A stretch of 27,396 nucleotides of DNA from Flavobacteriaceae bacterium UBA6268 (GTDB lineage: Bacteria > Bacteroidota > Bacteroidia > Flavobacteriales > Flavobacteriaceae), in the NCBI GenBank assembly GCA_002440705.1, contig DJVA01000096.1, positions 1-27,396 on the forward strand. The letters run 5' to 3'. A model generated the notes under the pieces. It made no database searches. It was given only the letters and a program-made list of their open reading frames with translations, and was not told the origin of the DNA. Both the position numbers and the translations under genes were made by a program. This document shows, piece after piece, positions 15,864 through 24,955 of this stretch. Numbering within the stretch: the first letter of the stretch is position 1; each line of letters begins with the position of its first letter.

Positions 15864-16606
15864 TGAACCCAAAAGACCGTATAGACGCATCAAAATTACC
15901 CAAACACCTTGCAGTGATCATGGACGGAAATGGGCGTTGGGCCAAAAAGCAGGGCTTTTTTAGGTCTTTTGGACACGAAAATGGCACCAAGGCTGTTCGC
16001 GAAATTGTTGAAGCCTGTGCCGAATTGCCCATACCCTATCTTACTCTTTTTGCATTTTCAACGGAAAATTGGAACCGTCCCAAAGCCGAGGTAGAAACCC
16101 TGATGAAACTTTTAGTGAGTTCCTTAAAAAAAGAAATTGATACACTAGAGGAGCACAACATTAAACTCAATGCCATAGGCAATTTGGAGGCCCTTCCTAA
16201 AAAGGCCTTTAAAGAGCTTAAGGAGGTCATGGAAAAAACGAAGTCCAATAAGCACATGACCTTAACATTGGCTTTAAGCTATGGTTCCCGTGAAGAAATC
16301 ACAAAAACTATTAAAGAGATTAGTCTCAAAGTTAAAAATAACCTAATTTCGCCGTCGGATATTGATGAATCGGTCATAAATAATCATCTTTACACCAAGG
16401 ATTTGCCTGATGTGGATTTATTGATTAGGACCAGCGGTGAACAAAGAATTAGTAATTTCCTGTTATGGCAAATAGCCTACGCGGAATTGTACTTCACCGA
16501 AACATTGTGGCCCGATTACAGAAAAAACCATCTTTTTGAGGCAATAGTAGATTACCAAAACAGAGAACGAAGATTTGGAAAGACAAGCGAACAACTCAAT
16601 AATTAA
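15863..16606 (+). CDS. uppS: Isoprenyl transferase (undecaprenyl diphosphate synthase)
   Basis: This cis-prenyltransferase extends farnesyl diphosphate with isopentenyl diphosphate to make the C55 lipid carrier for peptidoglycan and surface glycans. The 247-residue protein has the catalytic MDGNGRWAKKQG segment (Asp21), AFSTENWNRP, and the C-terminal LLIRTSGEQRISNFLLWQIAYAELYF signature with both arginines. Translation is probably coupled to DUF6089 through the TAATG overlap. Its end overlaps the bamA start by 32 bp. Confidence 0.97.
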   Translation: MNPKDRIDASKLPKHLAVIMDGNGRWAKKQGFFRSFGHENGTKAVREIVEACAELPIPYLTLFAFSTENWNRPKAEVETLMKLLVSSLKKEIDTLEEHNIKLNAIGNLEALPKKAFKELKEVMEKTKSNKHMTLTLALSYGSREEITKTIKEISLKVKNNLISPSDIDESVINNHLYTKDLPDVDLLIRTSGEQRISNFLLWQIAYAELYFTETLWPDYRKNHLFEAIVDYQNRERRFGKTSEQLNN

Positions 16607-19196
16607 TTACCTTACTATTTCCCAGCAGCGCCTTAAACTACTTTTCTTTGTGGTTTTTGCGTTTTTGTCGGTTTTGAAAATTTCCGCCCAAAAAAAGGAA
16701 TTGGACTCCGGGATAAAATATACCATTAACTCCATAAAAGTTTCCGGTACCCAGACTTTCAACGAAAATACCGTCATCGCCTTTACAGGGCTAAAAGAAG
16801 GAGATCAAATTTATATTCCCGGTGAAAAGCTGAGCAACGTTACCAAAAAACTTTGGGAACAAAACCTCTTCAGCGACATTGCGTTTTATGTAACGAACAT
16901 CGATGGAAATAGGGTCGATTTAGAGCTGTACATCGTAGAATTGCCCAAACTCAATGAAGTGACCATTAAAGGGGTTCGTAAGGGACAAGTCAAGGAAATC
17001 TTGAAGGACAACAACCTTGCGTCTGGAACAAAGATTACTAAAAACCTCATCACAACTACCAAAAACCATATCGTCAATAAATACCGGGAAAAAGGGTTTT
17101 TCAATACCGACGTCATCATAGCTACCGTACCTTACATAGACTCTACAGGCACCGAAGTGGCACAGAACATGAACGTGCTTATTGACAGGGGAAAACGGGT
17201 AAAAGTGAAATCGATTAACTTTGACGGAAATCAGCAAATAAAGGACAAGAAACTGCGTCGCTTCATGAAAAACGTGAAGCAGAAAAACCCCTTGCACATT
17301 TTCAAAAGGTCCAAATACACTGAAGAACTTTACGAAGAAGATAAAGCCACGCTCATCCAAAAATACAAGGAACATGGATACCGTGATGCCCGCATTATTT
17401 CGGATACTTTAACGGTAATTAATGATAAAAACATTGCTCTAAATCTTAAAATAGAGGAAGGAAAAAAATACTATTTCGGAGAGATCCGCTTCATTGGCAA
17501 CAGTGTTTACACAGATGCTTTTTTAAGACAGTATCTTGGTATCAGCAAAGGAGATACCTACAACGGAACGTTGCTTCAGGAACGCATCCAGGACAATTCC
17601 GACCCCGATGCGCTGGACCTCACCAACCTATATCAAAACGAAGGGTATTTATTTTCCCAGATTAACCCTGTAGAAGTTGGTGTTCGCCAAGACACCATCG
17701 ATTTTGAAATTCGTATCAAAGAAAACAAACTTACCTATTTCGATCACGTAAGTGTGGTGGGCAATGACCGTACCAACGACCATGTGATCTACCGTGAACT
17801 GCGTACACGGCCCGGGCAAAAGTACAGCAAACGCAATGTAATACGTACCATTCGTGAATTGGGACAGTTGGGTTATTTTGATGCAGAGCAACTGAAACCG
17901 GAATTCAAAAACTTGGATCCCAACAATGGAACCTTAGATATTGAGTATTCCGTCGTTGAAAAAGGATCGAGCCAAATTGAACTGCAAGGAGGCTACGGAG
18001 GTGGTGGTTTTGTGGGCACACTTGGGCTTTCATTCAACAACTTCTCCATCAGGAACATTTTCAACAAAGAAGCTTGGAAACCACTTCCTATGGGAGATGG
18101 ACAGCGTCTATCCCTTCGTGCGCAGGCCAGTACTTTCTACCAAACCTACAGTGTTTCGGTGGTTGAACCCTGGTTGGGCGGAAAGAAACCCGTGCAATTG
18201 AGCACCTCGTTCTCACACACGATTCAGTATTTATACAATTTCCAGACGCGTGAACGCGATAAGGACCGTCGGTTCCTAATTACGGGAGGGTCTGTAGGTA
18301 TTGCCAAAAGATTGAGATGGCCGGACGATTACTTCCAATTATCCCACGCCCTGAGTTTTCAGCATTATAACCTAAAAAACTACAATACAGGCCTCTTTAC
18401 CTTCGGAGATGGTTATTCCAACAATTTGGCATATACCATTGGTATTGGGCGAAACAGTACCGACATCAATCCTATTTACCCTCGAAACGGTTCCGACTTT
18501 TTATTGAGTGCAAAATTAACCGTCCCTTATTCGGCATTCAATGGGGTGGATTACAAAGGGCTAGCCGCCGAACGCAACCAATTGGAGGACCTTTTAAGTT
18601 CCAATCCAACCGACGGGGAAACCGTTGATGCACAGGAACGCATCTCTGAAATTGACCAGCAGCGTTTTAATTGGTTGGAATACTATAAAATAAAATTCCA
18701 AGGGACTTGGTATACAAGCATTGTGGGCAACTTGGTTTTAAGGCCTCGAGCAGAATTTGGTTTTCTTGGTGCCTACAATAACGATCGTGGCATTCCTCCT
18801 TTTGAACGTTTCTTTGTTGGAGGGGATGGCTTGGGTTCCTTTAGTTTGGACGGCAGGGAAGTTATTCAATTGCGCGGGTATCCCAATCAGTCACTTTCTT
18901 CCAATGATGGAAATACCATTTACAATAAATTTTCGTTAGAATTAAGATATCCTGTAACTTTAAAGCAGTTAGCTTCGATTTATGTTTTAACATTTATTGA
19001 AGGGGGTGGGGCTTATGATGGGTTTAGGGATTACAATCCTTTTAATTTAAAGAGGTCTGCTGGCGCAGGAATTCGTATATTTATGCCTGCTTTTGGTTTA
19101 TTGGGTATTGACTTTGGGTACGGTTTCGACCCCATTTTGGGTGGAACAGAAAAAAATGGATGGGAAACCCACTTCATCATCGGGCAACAATTTTAA
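16575..19196 (+). CDS. bamA: Outer membrane protein assembly factor BamA, TTG start
   Basis: BamA is the essential barrel that inserts beta-barrel proteins into the outer membrane. The 873-residue protein has a signal peptide (RLKLLFFVVFAFLSVLKISA), then tandem POTRA domains (about 45-440; strand motifs such as VTIKGVRKGQVKEIL, YFGEIRFIGNSVY and YFDHVSVVGNDRT), then the barrel, ending with the terminal-phenylalanine strand HFIIGQQF. The conserved barrel loop FFVGGDGLGSFSLDGREVIQLRGY region is present. No ATG exists before residue 200. The only start that gives a proper signal peptide is TTG 16575, inside uppS; a GTG at 16650 would remove the positively charged signal start. skp-like genes follow, as expected. 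Confidence 0.95.
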   Translation: MERQANNSIINYLTISQQRLKLLFFVVFAFLSVLKISAQKKELDSGIKYTINSIKVSGTQTFNENTVIAFTGLKEGDQIYIPGEKLSNVTKKLWEQNLFSDIAFYVTNIDGNRVDLELYIVELPKLNEVTIKGVRKGQVKEILKDNNLASGTKITKNLITTTKNHIVNKYREKGFFNTDVIIATVPYIDSTGTEVAQNMNVLIDRGKRVKVKSINFDGNQQIKDKKLRRFMKNVKQKNPLHIFKRSKYTEELYEEDKATLIQKYKEHGYRDARIISDTLTVINDKNIALNLKIEEGKKYYFGEIRFIGNSVYTDAFLRQYLGISKGDTYNGTLLQERIQDNSDPDALDLTNLYQNEGYLFSQINPVEVGVRQDTIDFEIRIKENKLTYFDHVSVVGNDRTNDHVIYRELRTRPGQKYSKRNVIRTIRELGQLGYFDAEQLKPEFKNLDPNNGTLDIEYSVVEKGSSQIELQGGYGGGGFVGTLGLSFNNFSIRNIFNKEAWKPLPMGDGQRLSLRAQASTFYQTYSVSVVEPWLGGKKPVQLSTSFSHTIQYLYNFQTRERDKDRRFLITGGSVGIAKRLRWPDDYFQLSHALSFQHYNLKNYNTGLFTFGDGYSNNLAYTIGIGRNSTDINPIYPRNGSDFLLSAKLTVPYSAFNGVDYKGLAAERNQLEDLLSSNPTDGETVDAQERISEIDQQRFNWLEYYKIKFQGTWYTSIVGNLVLRPRAEFGFLGAYNNDRGIPPFERFFVGGDGLGSFSLDGREVIQLRGYPNQSLSSNDGNTIYNKFSLELRYPVTLKQLASIYVLTFIEGGGAYDGFRDYNPFNLKRSAGAGIRIFMPAFGLLGIDFGYGFDPILGGTEKNGWETHFIIGQQF

Positions 19197-19232
19197 TTTT
19201 GGCATGATATTTTCTAAAGAAACAACCGGCAT

Positions 19233-20087
19233 ATGAAAACATTAAAAGTACTTTTTTCAGTTCTGGCTATCGGCCTTGCCATTTCAGCACAAGGACAACG
19301 CGGGGTGCGTATTGGGTATATTGATATGGAATACATTCTTGAGAGCGTCCCAGAATACCAAGAGGCTTCCACACAACTGGAGGGAAAGGTTCAAAAATGG
19401 AAAAAGGACCTTGAAAAAATGTCCAAAGAAATTGAGCAAATGAAGCTTAACCTCAGCAACGAACGTGTTTTGCTTACCAAAGAACTCGTTGAAGAACGGG
19501 AAGAGGAAATCAAGATATTGGAAGAAGAAATGCTCCAGTACCAGCAAGATCGATTTGGTCCAAACGGAGATCTTGACATTCAAAGAAGGCAATTGGTGCA
19601 GCCCATACAAGATCAAGTTTTTAATATTGTACAGGAAATCGCAGAAGCTAAAAAGTACGACTTTATATTCGACAAATCTGCTGATGTGGTTATGTTGTTT
19701 GCTGCCAAAAGGAATGACATAAGTGAACAGGTTTTACGAAGCATCAACCGAGCAGCCAAAAGAGAAGAAGCAGAAAATCGCCGGGAGAAAAAAGAAATCG
19801 AGCAACGCGAAGAACTTTCTGTCGATGAAGAAAAAGCAGTAACCGAGCGAGAAAAAGCCGTTGAAGATAAAAAAAATGAACGCGAGCGCTTAATGGAAGA
19901 ACGCAAAAAGCAACGCGATTCCATTCGTGACGCCAAAAAGGCCGAGTTTGAAGCGCGTAGACAAAAACTTATTGAAGACCGCCAAAAGCGCCTAGATTCC
20001 TTGGCCGAACTCAGAAATGGAAACAATGGAGGCAGCGGACCACCATCGGAGGGTGAGGGCGACGATGGCGATGGCGGCGACAACTAA
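19233..20087 (+). CDS. OmpH/Skp family periplasmic chaperone, long form with acidic tail
   Basis: Skp-type chaperones hold unfolded outer-membrane proteins in the periplasm for BamA. This 284-residue copy has a signal peptide (cut after ISAQG), the OmpH start RIGYIDMEYILESVPEYQEA, long coiled-coil arms (about 50-120) and the closing PIQDQVFNIVQEIAEAKKYDFIFD. It then carries an extra tail of about 110 residues not found in classical Skp: a Glu/Lys/Arg-rich helix (about 175-260, spaced repeats such as EREKAVEDKKNERERLMEER) and a Gly/Asp-rich acidic end (SGPPSEGEGDDGDGGDN). It starts 36 nt after bamA and is likely co-transcribed. Confidence 0.92.
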   Translation: MKTLKVLFSVLAIGLAISAQGQRGVRIGYIDMEYILESVPEYQEASTQLEGKVQKWKKDLEKMSKEIEQMKLNLSNERVLLTKELVEEREEEIKILEEEMLQYQQDRFGPNGDLDIQRRQLVQPIQDQVFNIVQEIAEAKKYDFIFDKSADVVMLFAAKRNDISEQVLRSINRAAKREEAENRREKKEIEQREELSVDEEKAVTEREKAVEDKKNERERLMEERKKQRDSIRDAKKAEFEARRQKLIEDRQKRLDSLAELRNGNNGGSGPPSEGEGDDGDGGDN

Positions 20088-20142
20088 ATAATTTTTTTAC
20101 ACTCAATCTATAAACACTCTTAAAAATCAATACTTTTTAACA

Positions 20143-20649
20143 ATGAAAAAAATCAATGTACTCATCGTAGCAGCCATGCTTTTTATGGGAGCCAACTTTG
20201 TTAATGCACAAACAAAAGTCGCCCATATCAACACTCAGGATTTGATTGAGGCCATGCCCGAAATGAAAGCTGCTCAAAGTCAGTTGGAAAAACTTCAAAA
20301 AACTTACGATACCGAAATCAAGGCAATGGTTAAGGAGTTAGAAGCAAAAATGAATCAATACGACTCTGAAGCTGCCTCCAAGACTCAAGAAGAAAACAAG
20401 AAAAGGGTTGAAGAGGTTCAAGGAATGCAGAACAACATTGCGGCCTATCGCCAGCAAGCGCTTCAAGACCTTCAAAAAAAGGAGCAGGACCTATTCCAAC
20501 CTATTTTTGACAAAGCAAAAACTACCATTCAAAAAGTGGCTAGAGCCCAAGGCTTCCAGTATGTATTGGATTCTACTACGGGAGGTGGTGTACTCTTGGC
20601 TGATGGGAAAGACCTTTTGGCCGATGTTAAAAAAGAGCTAGGCATATAA
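20143..20649 (+). CDS. OmpH/Skp family periplasmic chaperone, short form
   Basis: A 168-residue classical Skp-like protein. It has a signal peptide ending NAQ, then KVAHINTQDLIEAMPEMKAAQ as the core strand and helix start, two coiled-coil arms (about 45-120) and PIFDKAKTTIQKVARAQGFQYVLD at the end of the core. It is a diverged paralogue of the gene before it and lacks the charged tail. The 55-bp gap upstream contains TACTTTTT, a one-mismatch -7 element, so it may also be made separately. A hairpin terminator follows. Confidence 0.93.
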   Translation: MKKINVLIVAAMLFMGANFVNAQTKVAHINTQDLIEAMPEMKAAQSQLEKLQKTYDTEIKAMVKELEAKMNQYDSEAASKTQEENKKRVEEVQGMQNNIAAYRQQALQDLQKKEQDLFQPIFDKAKTTIQKVARAQGFQYVLDSTTGGGVLLADGKDLLADVKKELGI

Positions 20650-20672
20650 GTTAGCTTAACAAATATTTTCTC

Positions 20673-20710
20673 AAAACTGCCTACATTCTCGTGGGCAGTT
20701 TTTATTTTTA
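20673..20710 (+). terminator. Terminator-like hairpin directly before murI
   Basis: AAAACTGCC (20673-20681) and GGCAGTTTT (20694-20702) form a perfect 9-bp stem with a 12-nt loop, followed by TTTATTTTTA. It ends the bamA-ompH transcript. The murI ATG lies only 4 nt after the T tract, so murI translation would begin right at the termination site. Confidence 0.8.
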
Positions 20711-20714
20711 TACC

Positions 20715-21506
20715 ATGAGTGCAGCCCATCCGATTGGTGTTTTTGATTCAGGCGTTGGCGGAACCTCCATCTGGCAAGAAATCCATTCACTATTACCCCA
20801 CGAAAACACCCTGTATCTCGCCGACAGCAAAAATGCCCCTTATGGGAACAAGACCCAAGAGGAAATTATCGCCCTAAGCATCAAGAATACCGAATGGCTC
20901 TTGCAGCACCAATGCAAAATTATTGTCGTAGCTTGCAATACCGCAACAACCAATGCCATAAAAGTTTTAAGGAGTCGATATTCAGTTCCTTTTATCGGCA
21001 TTGAGCCCGCTATAAAACCTGCGGCCTTGCAAACCAAAACTAAAAGTATAGGTATTTTGGCCACTAAGGGAACCCTAAGCAGTGATTTATTCTATAAAAC
21101 TACAAAGGAGCATGCCAATGATGTTAAAATTACCGAAATCATTGGTGAGGGCCTAGTACCGCTTATCGAAAAAGGGCAATTTAACAGCCCCGAAATGACC
21201 AAATTATTGAATAAATACACACAACCAATGATAGCTGCACAAATTGATTGCCTCGTATTGGGTTGCAGCCATTATCCTTACTTGATTCCATTATTAAAAA
21301 ACATGCTCCCAGAAACAATTAAAATCATTGATTCTGGGGAAGCTGTTGCGCGCCAGACCAAATCCATCCTCGAACGAAATCATTTATTGAATACGGCAAT
21401 GGAGAAACCTGCCTTGGATTTTTACAGTAACTTGGACACGAATACTTTAGCCTATCTTTTAAAAGGGTATTCTACTAAGATTCGCATCAACAAAATAAAC
21501 TTTTGA
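20715..21506 (+). CDS. murI: Glutamate racemase
   Basis: MurI interconverts L- and D-glutamate, supplying D-glutamate for peptidoglycan. The 263-residue protein has FDSGVGG (Asp11, Ser12) at the N-terminus, the two catalytic cysteines Cys74 (VVACNTATT) and Cys184 (VLGCSHYPYL) with His186, and a normal length. ATG 20715 begins MSAAHPIGVFDSG; an earlier GTG at 20691 lies within the terminator stem and is unlikely. It has no visible promoter of its own in the short leader, so expression may need read-through. It converges on the carbonic anhydrase gene with only 3 nt between the stops and no terminator. Confidence 0.96.
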   Translation: MSAAHPIGVFDSGVGGTSIWQEIHSLLPHENTLYLADSKNAPYGNKTQEEIIALSIKNTEWLLQHQCKIIVVACNTATTNAIKVLRSRYSVPFIGIEPAIKPAALQTKTKSIGILATKGTLSSDLFYKTTKEHANDVKITEIIGEGLVPLIEKGQFNSPEMTKLLNKYTQPMIAAQIDCLVLGCSHYPYLIPLLKNMLPETIKIIDSGEAVARQTKSILERNHLLNTAMEKPALDFYSNLDTNTLAYLLKGYSTKIRINKINF

Positions 21507-21509
21507 TTT

Positions 21510-22022
21510 CTATTCCTTAAACCAACTGGAATACTTGATATAATTATTGGCTATTCGCTCAATTTCCTCCTTTTGAAGTTCTTTGCTTACCTCTTTTACT
21601 TTTCGGGCCGGAACCCCGGCATAAACGCTTCCAGCCTCCACATGGGTATTTTTGGTAAGTACTGCTCCTGCTGCAATAATGCTATTACTTTCTATAACAC
21701 AATCGTCCATTACAATACTGCCCATGCCAATTAAGACATTGTCGTGTATGGTACAACCATGTACAATAGCATTGTGGCCAATGGAGACGTTATTACCAAT
21801 GGTGGTTGGAGAAGTTTGGTATGTGGCATGAATTACGGCACCGTCCTGGACGTTCACCTTGTCTCCCATTTTAATGAAATGGACATCTCCCCGAACTACG
21901 GCATTGAACCAGATACTGCACTGACGTCCCATCACCACATCGCCCACAACCGTAGCATTTTCTGCCACAAAACAATCGTCCGGAATTTGAGGGAATTTGC
22001 CGTTTACAGGTTTTATAATCAT
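21510..22022 (-). CDS. Gamma-class carbonic anhydrase-like hexapeptide protein
   Basis: The 170-residue protein is a left-handed beta-helix of hexapeptide repeats (such as VVGDVV, IGNNVS, IGMGSI). The three zinc-ligand histidines of gamma carbonic anhydrases are in place: His65 (VIHATY), His83 (IGHNAI) and His88 (IVHGC). The VRGD motif at 43-46 and Gln59 are also conserved. The family includes active anhydrases (Cam type) and relatives without activity (YrdA, PaaY), so activity is probable but not certain. It follows the LytTR regulator gene by 2 nt and is the last gene of the kinase-regulator unit. Confidence 0.93.
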   Translation of the reverse strand: MIIKPVNGKFPQIPDDCFVAENATVVGDVVMGRQCSIWFNAVVRGDVHFIKMGDKVNVQDGAVIHATYQTSPTTIGNNVSIGHNAIVHGCTIHDNVLIGMGSIVMDDCVIESNSIIAAGAVLTKNTHVEAGSVYAGVPARKVKEVSKELQKEEIERIANNYIKYSSWFKE

Positions 22023-22024
22023 TA

Positions 22025-22756
22025 CTAACTAAAATAAGATAACAATTCTTTTTTCCTTGAAGGACTTACCATAATCTCTTTCCCATTGCTCAAAACCACG
22101 CTCCCTCCCTTCCCTTTTCGGTATTCAACAATGTGGTTCACATTTACCAAATAAGATTTATGAATCCTGGCAAATCCACTTACGGAAAGAATATCTTCAA
22201 AATACTTCAGGGTTTTACTTACCAATTTTTTCTTTTCCGCCAAAAAAATACGAGTATAGTTATCGTCTGCTTGGCAATAAAGGATTTCACCCACTTCCAT
22301 CACTTCAAACCCATTTTGTAGTGGGATGGTAATTTTTCCATTGGTGAATTGCTGTTTTGGTGCCAATACGGTATTTTGAAGCCGCTGTTCCTTTTCCTTT
22401 ATTTCCCTTACATAGTCTACTGCTTCGATCAATTTGTCTATGTCGATGGGTTTCAGCAAATAGAAACTTGCATGGGCATTAAGGGCATCGATGGCATAAT
22501 GGTCGTAGGCAGTTACAAAAACCGTTTCAAACGTACGGTCACCTACTTTATCCAATAAATCAAAGGCATTGCCATAAGGCATTTCCACGTCCAAAAATAC
22601 CAAATCCAATTCATGGTTCCCGATAAGCACCAGTGCTTCTTCAACATTGGAGGCTTCCCCCAAAACCTGTACCTGGGGACAATACTTGCTCAGGTAATTT
22701 TTTAAGATGTCCCTACTGGTTTTTTCATCTTCCACTACGATGGTCCGTAAGTTCAT
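22025..22756 (-). CDS. LytTR-family response regulator
   Basis: The 243-residue protein has a receiver domain with phospho-acceptor Asp56 (VFLDVEMP), switch Thr82 and Lys102 (LLKPI). A LytTR DNA-binding domain follows (about 140-243, CQADDNYTRIFL and ARIHKSYLVNVNHIVEY are its typical strands). It would bind DNA as a dimer when phosphorylated. It abuts the sensor kinase with no spacer (kinase TAA at 22757-22759, this ATG at 22756), so the kinase is its obvious partner. Confidence 0.95.
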   Translation of the reverse strand: MNLRTIVVEDEKTSRDILKNYLSKYCPQVQVLGEASNVEEALVLIGNHELDLVFLDVEMPYGNAFDLLDKVGDRTFETVFVTAYDHYAIDALNAHASFYLLKPIDIDKLIEAVDYVREIKEKEQRLQNTVLAPKQQFTNGKITIPLQNGFEVMEVGEILYCQADDNYTRIFLAEKKKLVSKTLKYFEDILSVSGFARIHKSYLVNVNHIVEYRKGKGGSVVLSNGKEIMVSPSRKKELLSYFS

Positions 22757-24955
22757 TTAGTCTTTTTTTAAAGTAAGTTTTACAAGGGTTCCTTCTTCAT
22801 TTTCAAAAGCATCTTCAACCAAAACATCCACTTTGTCACGGTACATTTCATTCAATATGGAAATACGCTTTTTGATATTACCCATGCCTTTGGACTTTTG
22901 TTTCTTTTGATGCTCGGTCTTCAAGGCTTTCGATTTCTTGCGCCCAATCCCATTGTCCTCTATGGTGATGACAACCGATTCTGTATCTTTTTTAACGAAT
23001 TGAATTCGAAGCATTCCTTTTTCTTCCTTATACCGCAATCCATGCCAAACTGCATTCTCCACATAGGGCTGTAGCAACATGGGCGGAATCACAAAATCGT
23101 CTACAGCAATACCATCGTCCACTGTAATTTCATAATCAAATTTATCCTTAAACCTAAAATGCTCCAGTTTGGTATACAATTGCAACAATTCTATTTCCTT
23201 GGAAAGGGATATAAAATCCTCTTCACTGTTTTCCAGAACCGAACGCATAAGCTGGCTGAACTCGCTTAGGTACTTGTTCGCAGCACGTTCGTCATTGTTG
23301 GCAATAAAACTGTTTACAGAGTTTAACGCGTTAAAAATAAAATGCGGATTCATTTGCGTTCGGAGCGACTTCAAGGCCAAAAGATTGTTGGCATACTTTT
23401 GCTGCTTCACACTTCTGCGTTGCATATAGGCAGTGAAAAGCAGTAAAAGCGCCAGCGTAATCAACGAGCCAATGATCCATTTTTGGATTTTGTTGTTTTT
23501 CTGGATCAACTCTTGATTTTCAAAGGCCAACTGGTATCGGCTTTCGTTCAAGGCACGTTCATTCTCCAAACTGGTAATTCGGTTTTGCTTTAGGGCAATT
23601 TCCTTGCTGAATCGCGCTGCCTGTGAAAGCTCTTGCTCCTTTTTTACATAAAGTTCGTCCACTACCTCTACATAACGTTGGTAGCTTTCGGAGGCCTTTC
23701 CAAAATCGCCAATATCACGATAGATCTCTGAAAGTTTTCGAGTGGCGTCCTTTTGTACCACCAAATCTTCTTTTTCGTCGGCTTGCTGAATACTCTTTTC
23801 CAAAAATGGAATGGCTTCTTGGTATTTGTCCTGGGCTACGTAAGCGTTTGCAATTTTATAATTCTGCCTTTGTGGGGTTAGCGAACTGTTGACATCTTCA
23901 TCTAATTTTTCGTTATCGTCCATGGATTCAATTTCATCCAGGGTTTGTTGCCGCAATTCAATTTCCTTTTTGAAATCCTGTGTTTGATTGTAGAAATCGG
24001 CCACCTTGCTTTTTTCTTCTGCGGCACGCTTTTTATTTTCTTTTTTAGACAAATTCAGTGAATTATTGAAATACGCTTCTGCTTCTTCAACCGCACCTCC
24101 TTTGGCATAAGCCTCAGCAATCTTTGAGTTTAGATTAGTGACCTTGGGGGTAATTTTTTTGTCGTTGGCAATATCCAGGCCCTTTTGGTAATTGAAAACA
24201 CTTTTAACCACATCATTGGTAGCGTTGTAATTGTCCCCCAATCCTTCGAATACTTCTACTTGCTGGTATGGAGACAGAGATCCCCCAGAAAGTTCCTTAT
24301 AAATATCAATGCTCTCTTGATAATTTCCGTTCTGCGTAAATGCTCTGGCCAGTTTGATTTTTACATCATTCATTGGACTAAAGGCAATACTCTGTTTGTA
24401 GTTGGAAATGGCCAAATCGGGAAGTTGCCAGTGCAGGTTAATGTCGCCTAAGGTCTCAAACGCCGTTGCATTTTGTAAAGTTGTTGGTTTTTTGCTTGAA
24501 GTACTTTCCAAGGCCCTGGTAACATACTCGATGCTTTTCTTAGCATCTAGTTTCAAGAAAAAATTCGCCGAATCGATGTACATTTTGAAATAATCCTTTT
24601 GCGAACTCCTTTCCCTGGAAGAGAGAGAAATTTTGGTGTCTATGGCCTTTTCAACTTCTACAGTAATACTTTGTGTGTCTTTAATTTTATAATACACCGT
24701 TTTGAATTCATCGCTTCGAACCACTAGTTCGTCCCCAACAGTTGCTTGGATTTCAAAGAGCCCCTCTCTATTGGTCGTGGTATACCCCTTCCCTGTTATC
24801 TCAATATTTACCTTAGGAATAGGGGCATAATCCTCTGCATTGACCACTTTCCCCTTCAATGAAAAGGTTTTTGGCGGAATGCTGGAATTCTGTGAAACAA
24901 CAATAGGCACCCCACTCAAAAACAAATAGATAGCGATAAACAGAAGCTGCTTCAT
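22757..24955 (-). CDS. TPR sensor histidine kinase, LytS/YehU type, with N-terminal carboxypeptidase-regulatory-like domain
   Basis: The 732-residue protein has a signal sequence (1-21), then a carboxypeptidase-regulatory-like beta-sandwich (about 32-103, FSLKGKVVNAEDYAPIPKVN), then a TPR array (about 160-435), a coiled coil (about 440-490) and one membrane helix (493-511). The cytoplasmic kinase follows: phospho-acceptor His538 in NPHFIFNAL, N-box QPYVENAVWHGL (629-640), DNGIG (667-671) and GMGNIKKRI (690-698). The TPR region should lie in the periplasm, so the sensor reads something outside the cytoplasm. It heads the unit kinase - LytTR regulator - gamma-carbonic anhydrase and diverges from the vWA lipoprotein gene. 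Confidence 0.95.
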   Translation of the reverse strand: MKQLLFIAIYLFLSGVPIVVSQNSSIPPKTFSLKGKVVNAEDYAPIPKVNIEITGKGYTTTNREGLFEIQATVGDELVVRSDEFKTVYYKIKDTQSITVEVEKAIDTKISLSSRERSSQKDYFKMYIDSANFFLKLDAKKSIEYVTRALESTSSKKPTTLQNATAFETLGDINLHWQLPDLAISNYKQSIAFSPMNDVKIKLARAFTQNGNYQESIDIYKELSGGSLSPYQQVEVFEGLGDNYNATNDVVKSVFNYQKGLDIANDKKITPKVTNLNSKIAEAYAKGGAVEEAEAYFNNSLNLSKKENKKRAAEEKSKVADFYNQTQDFKKEIELRQQTLDEIESMDDNEKLDEDVNSSLTPQRQNYKIANAYVAQDKYQEAIPFLEKSIQQADEKEDLVVQKDATRKLSEIYRDIGDFGKASESYQRYVEVVDELYVKKEQELSQAARFSKEIALKQNRITSLENERALNESRYQLAFENQELIQKNNKIQKWIIGSLITLALLLLFTAYMQRRSVKQQKYANNLLALKSLRTQMNPHFIFNALNSVNSFIANNDERAANKYLSEFSQLMRSVLENSEEDFISLSKEIELLQLYTKLEHFRFKDKFDYEITVDDGIAVDDFVIPPMLLQPYVENAVWHGLRYKEEKGMLRIQFVKKDTESVVITIEDNGIGRKKSKALKTEHQKKQKSKGMGNIKKRISILNEMYRDKVDVLVEDAFENEEGTLVKLTLKKD

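Noticed and set aside
19613..20083. Long Ser-rich frame of 156 residues antisense to the first ompH gene
   Set aside because: It is the shadow of Glu/Lys/Arg-rich codons on the other strand, has no start context and resembles no family.
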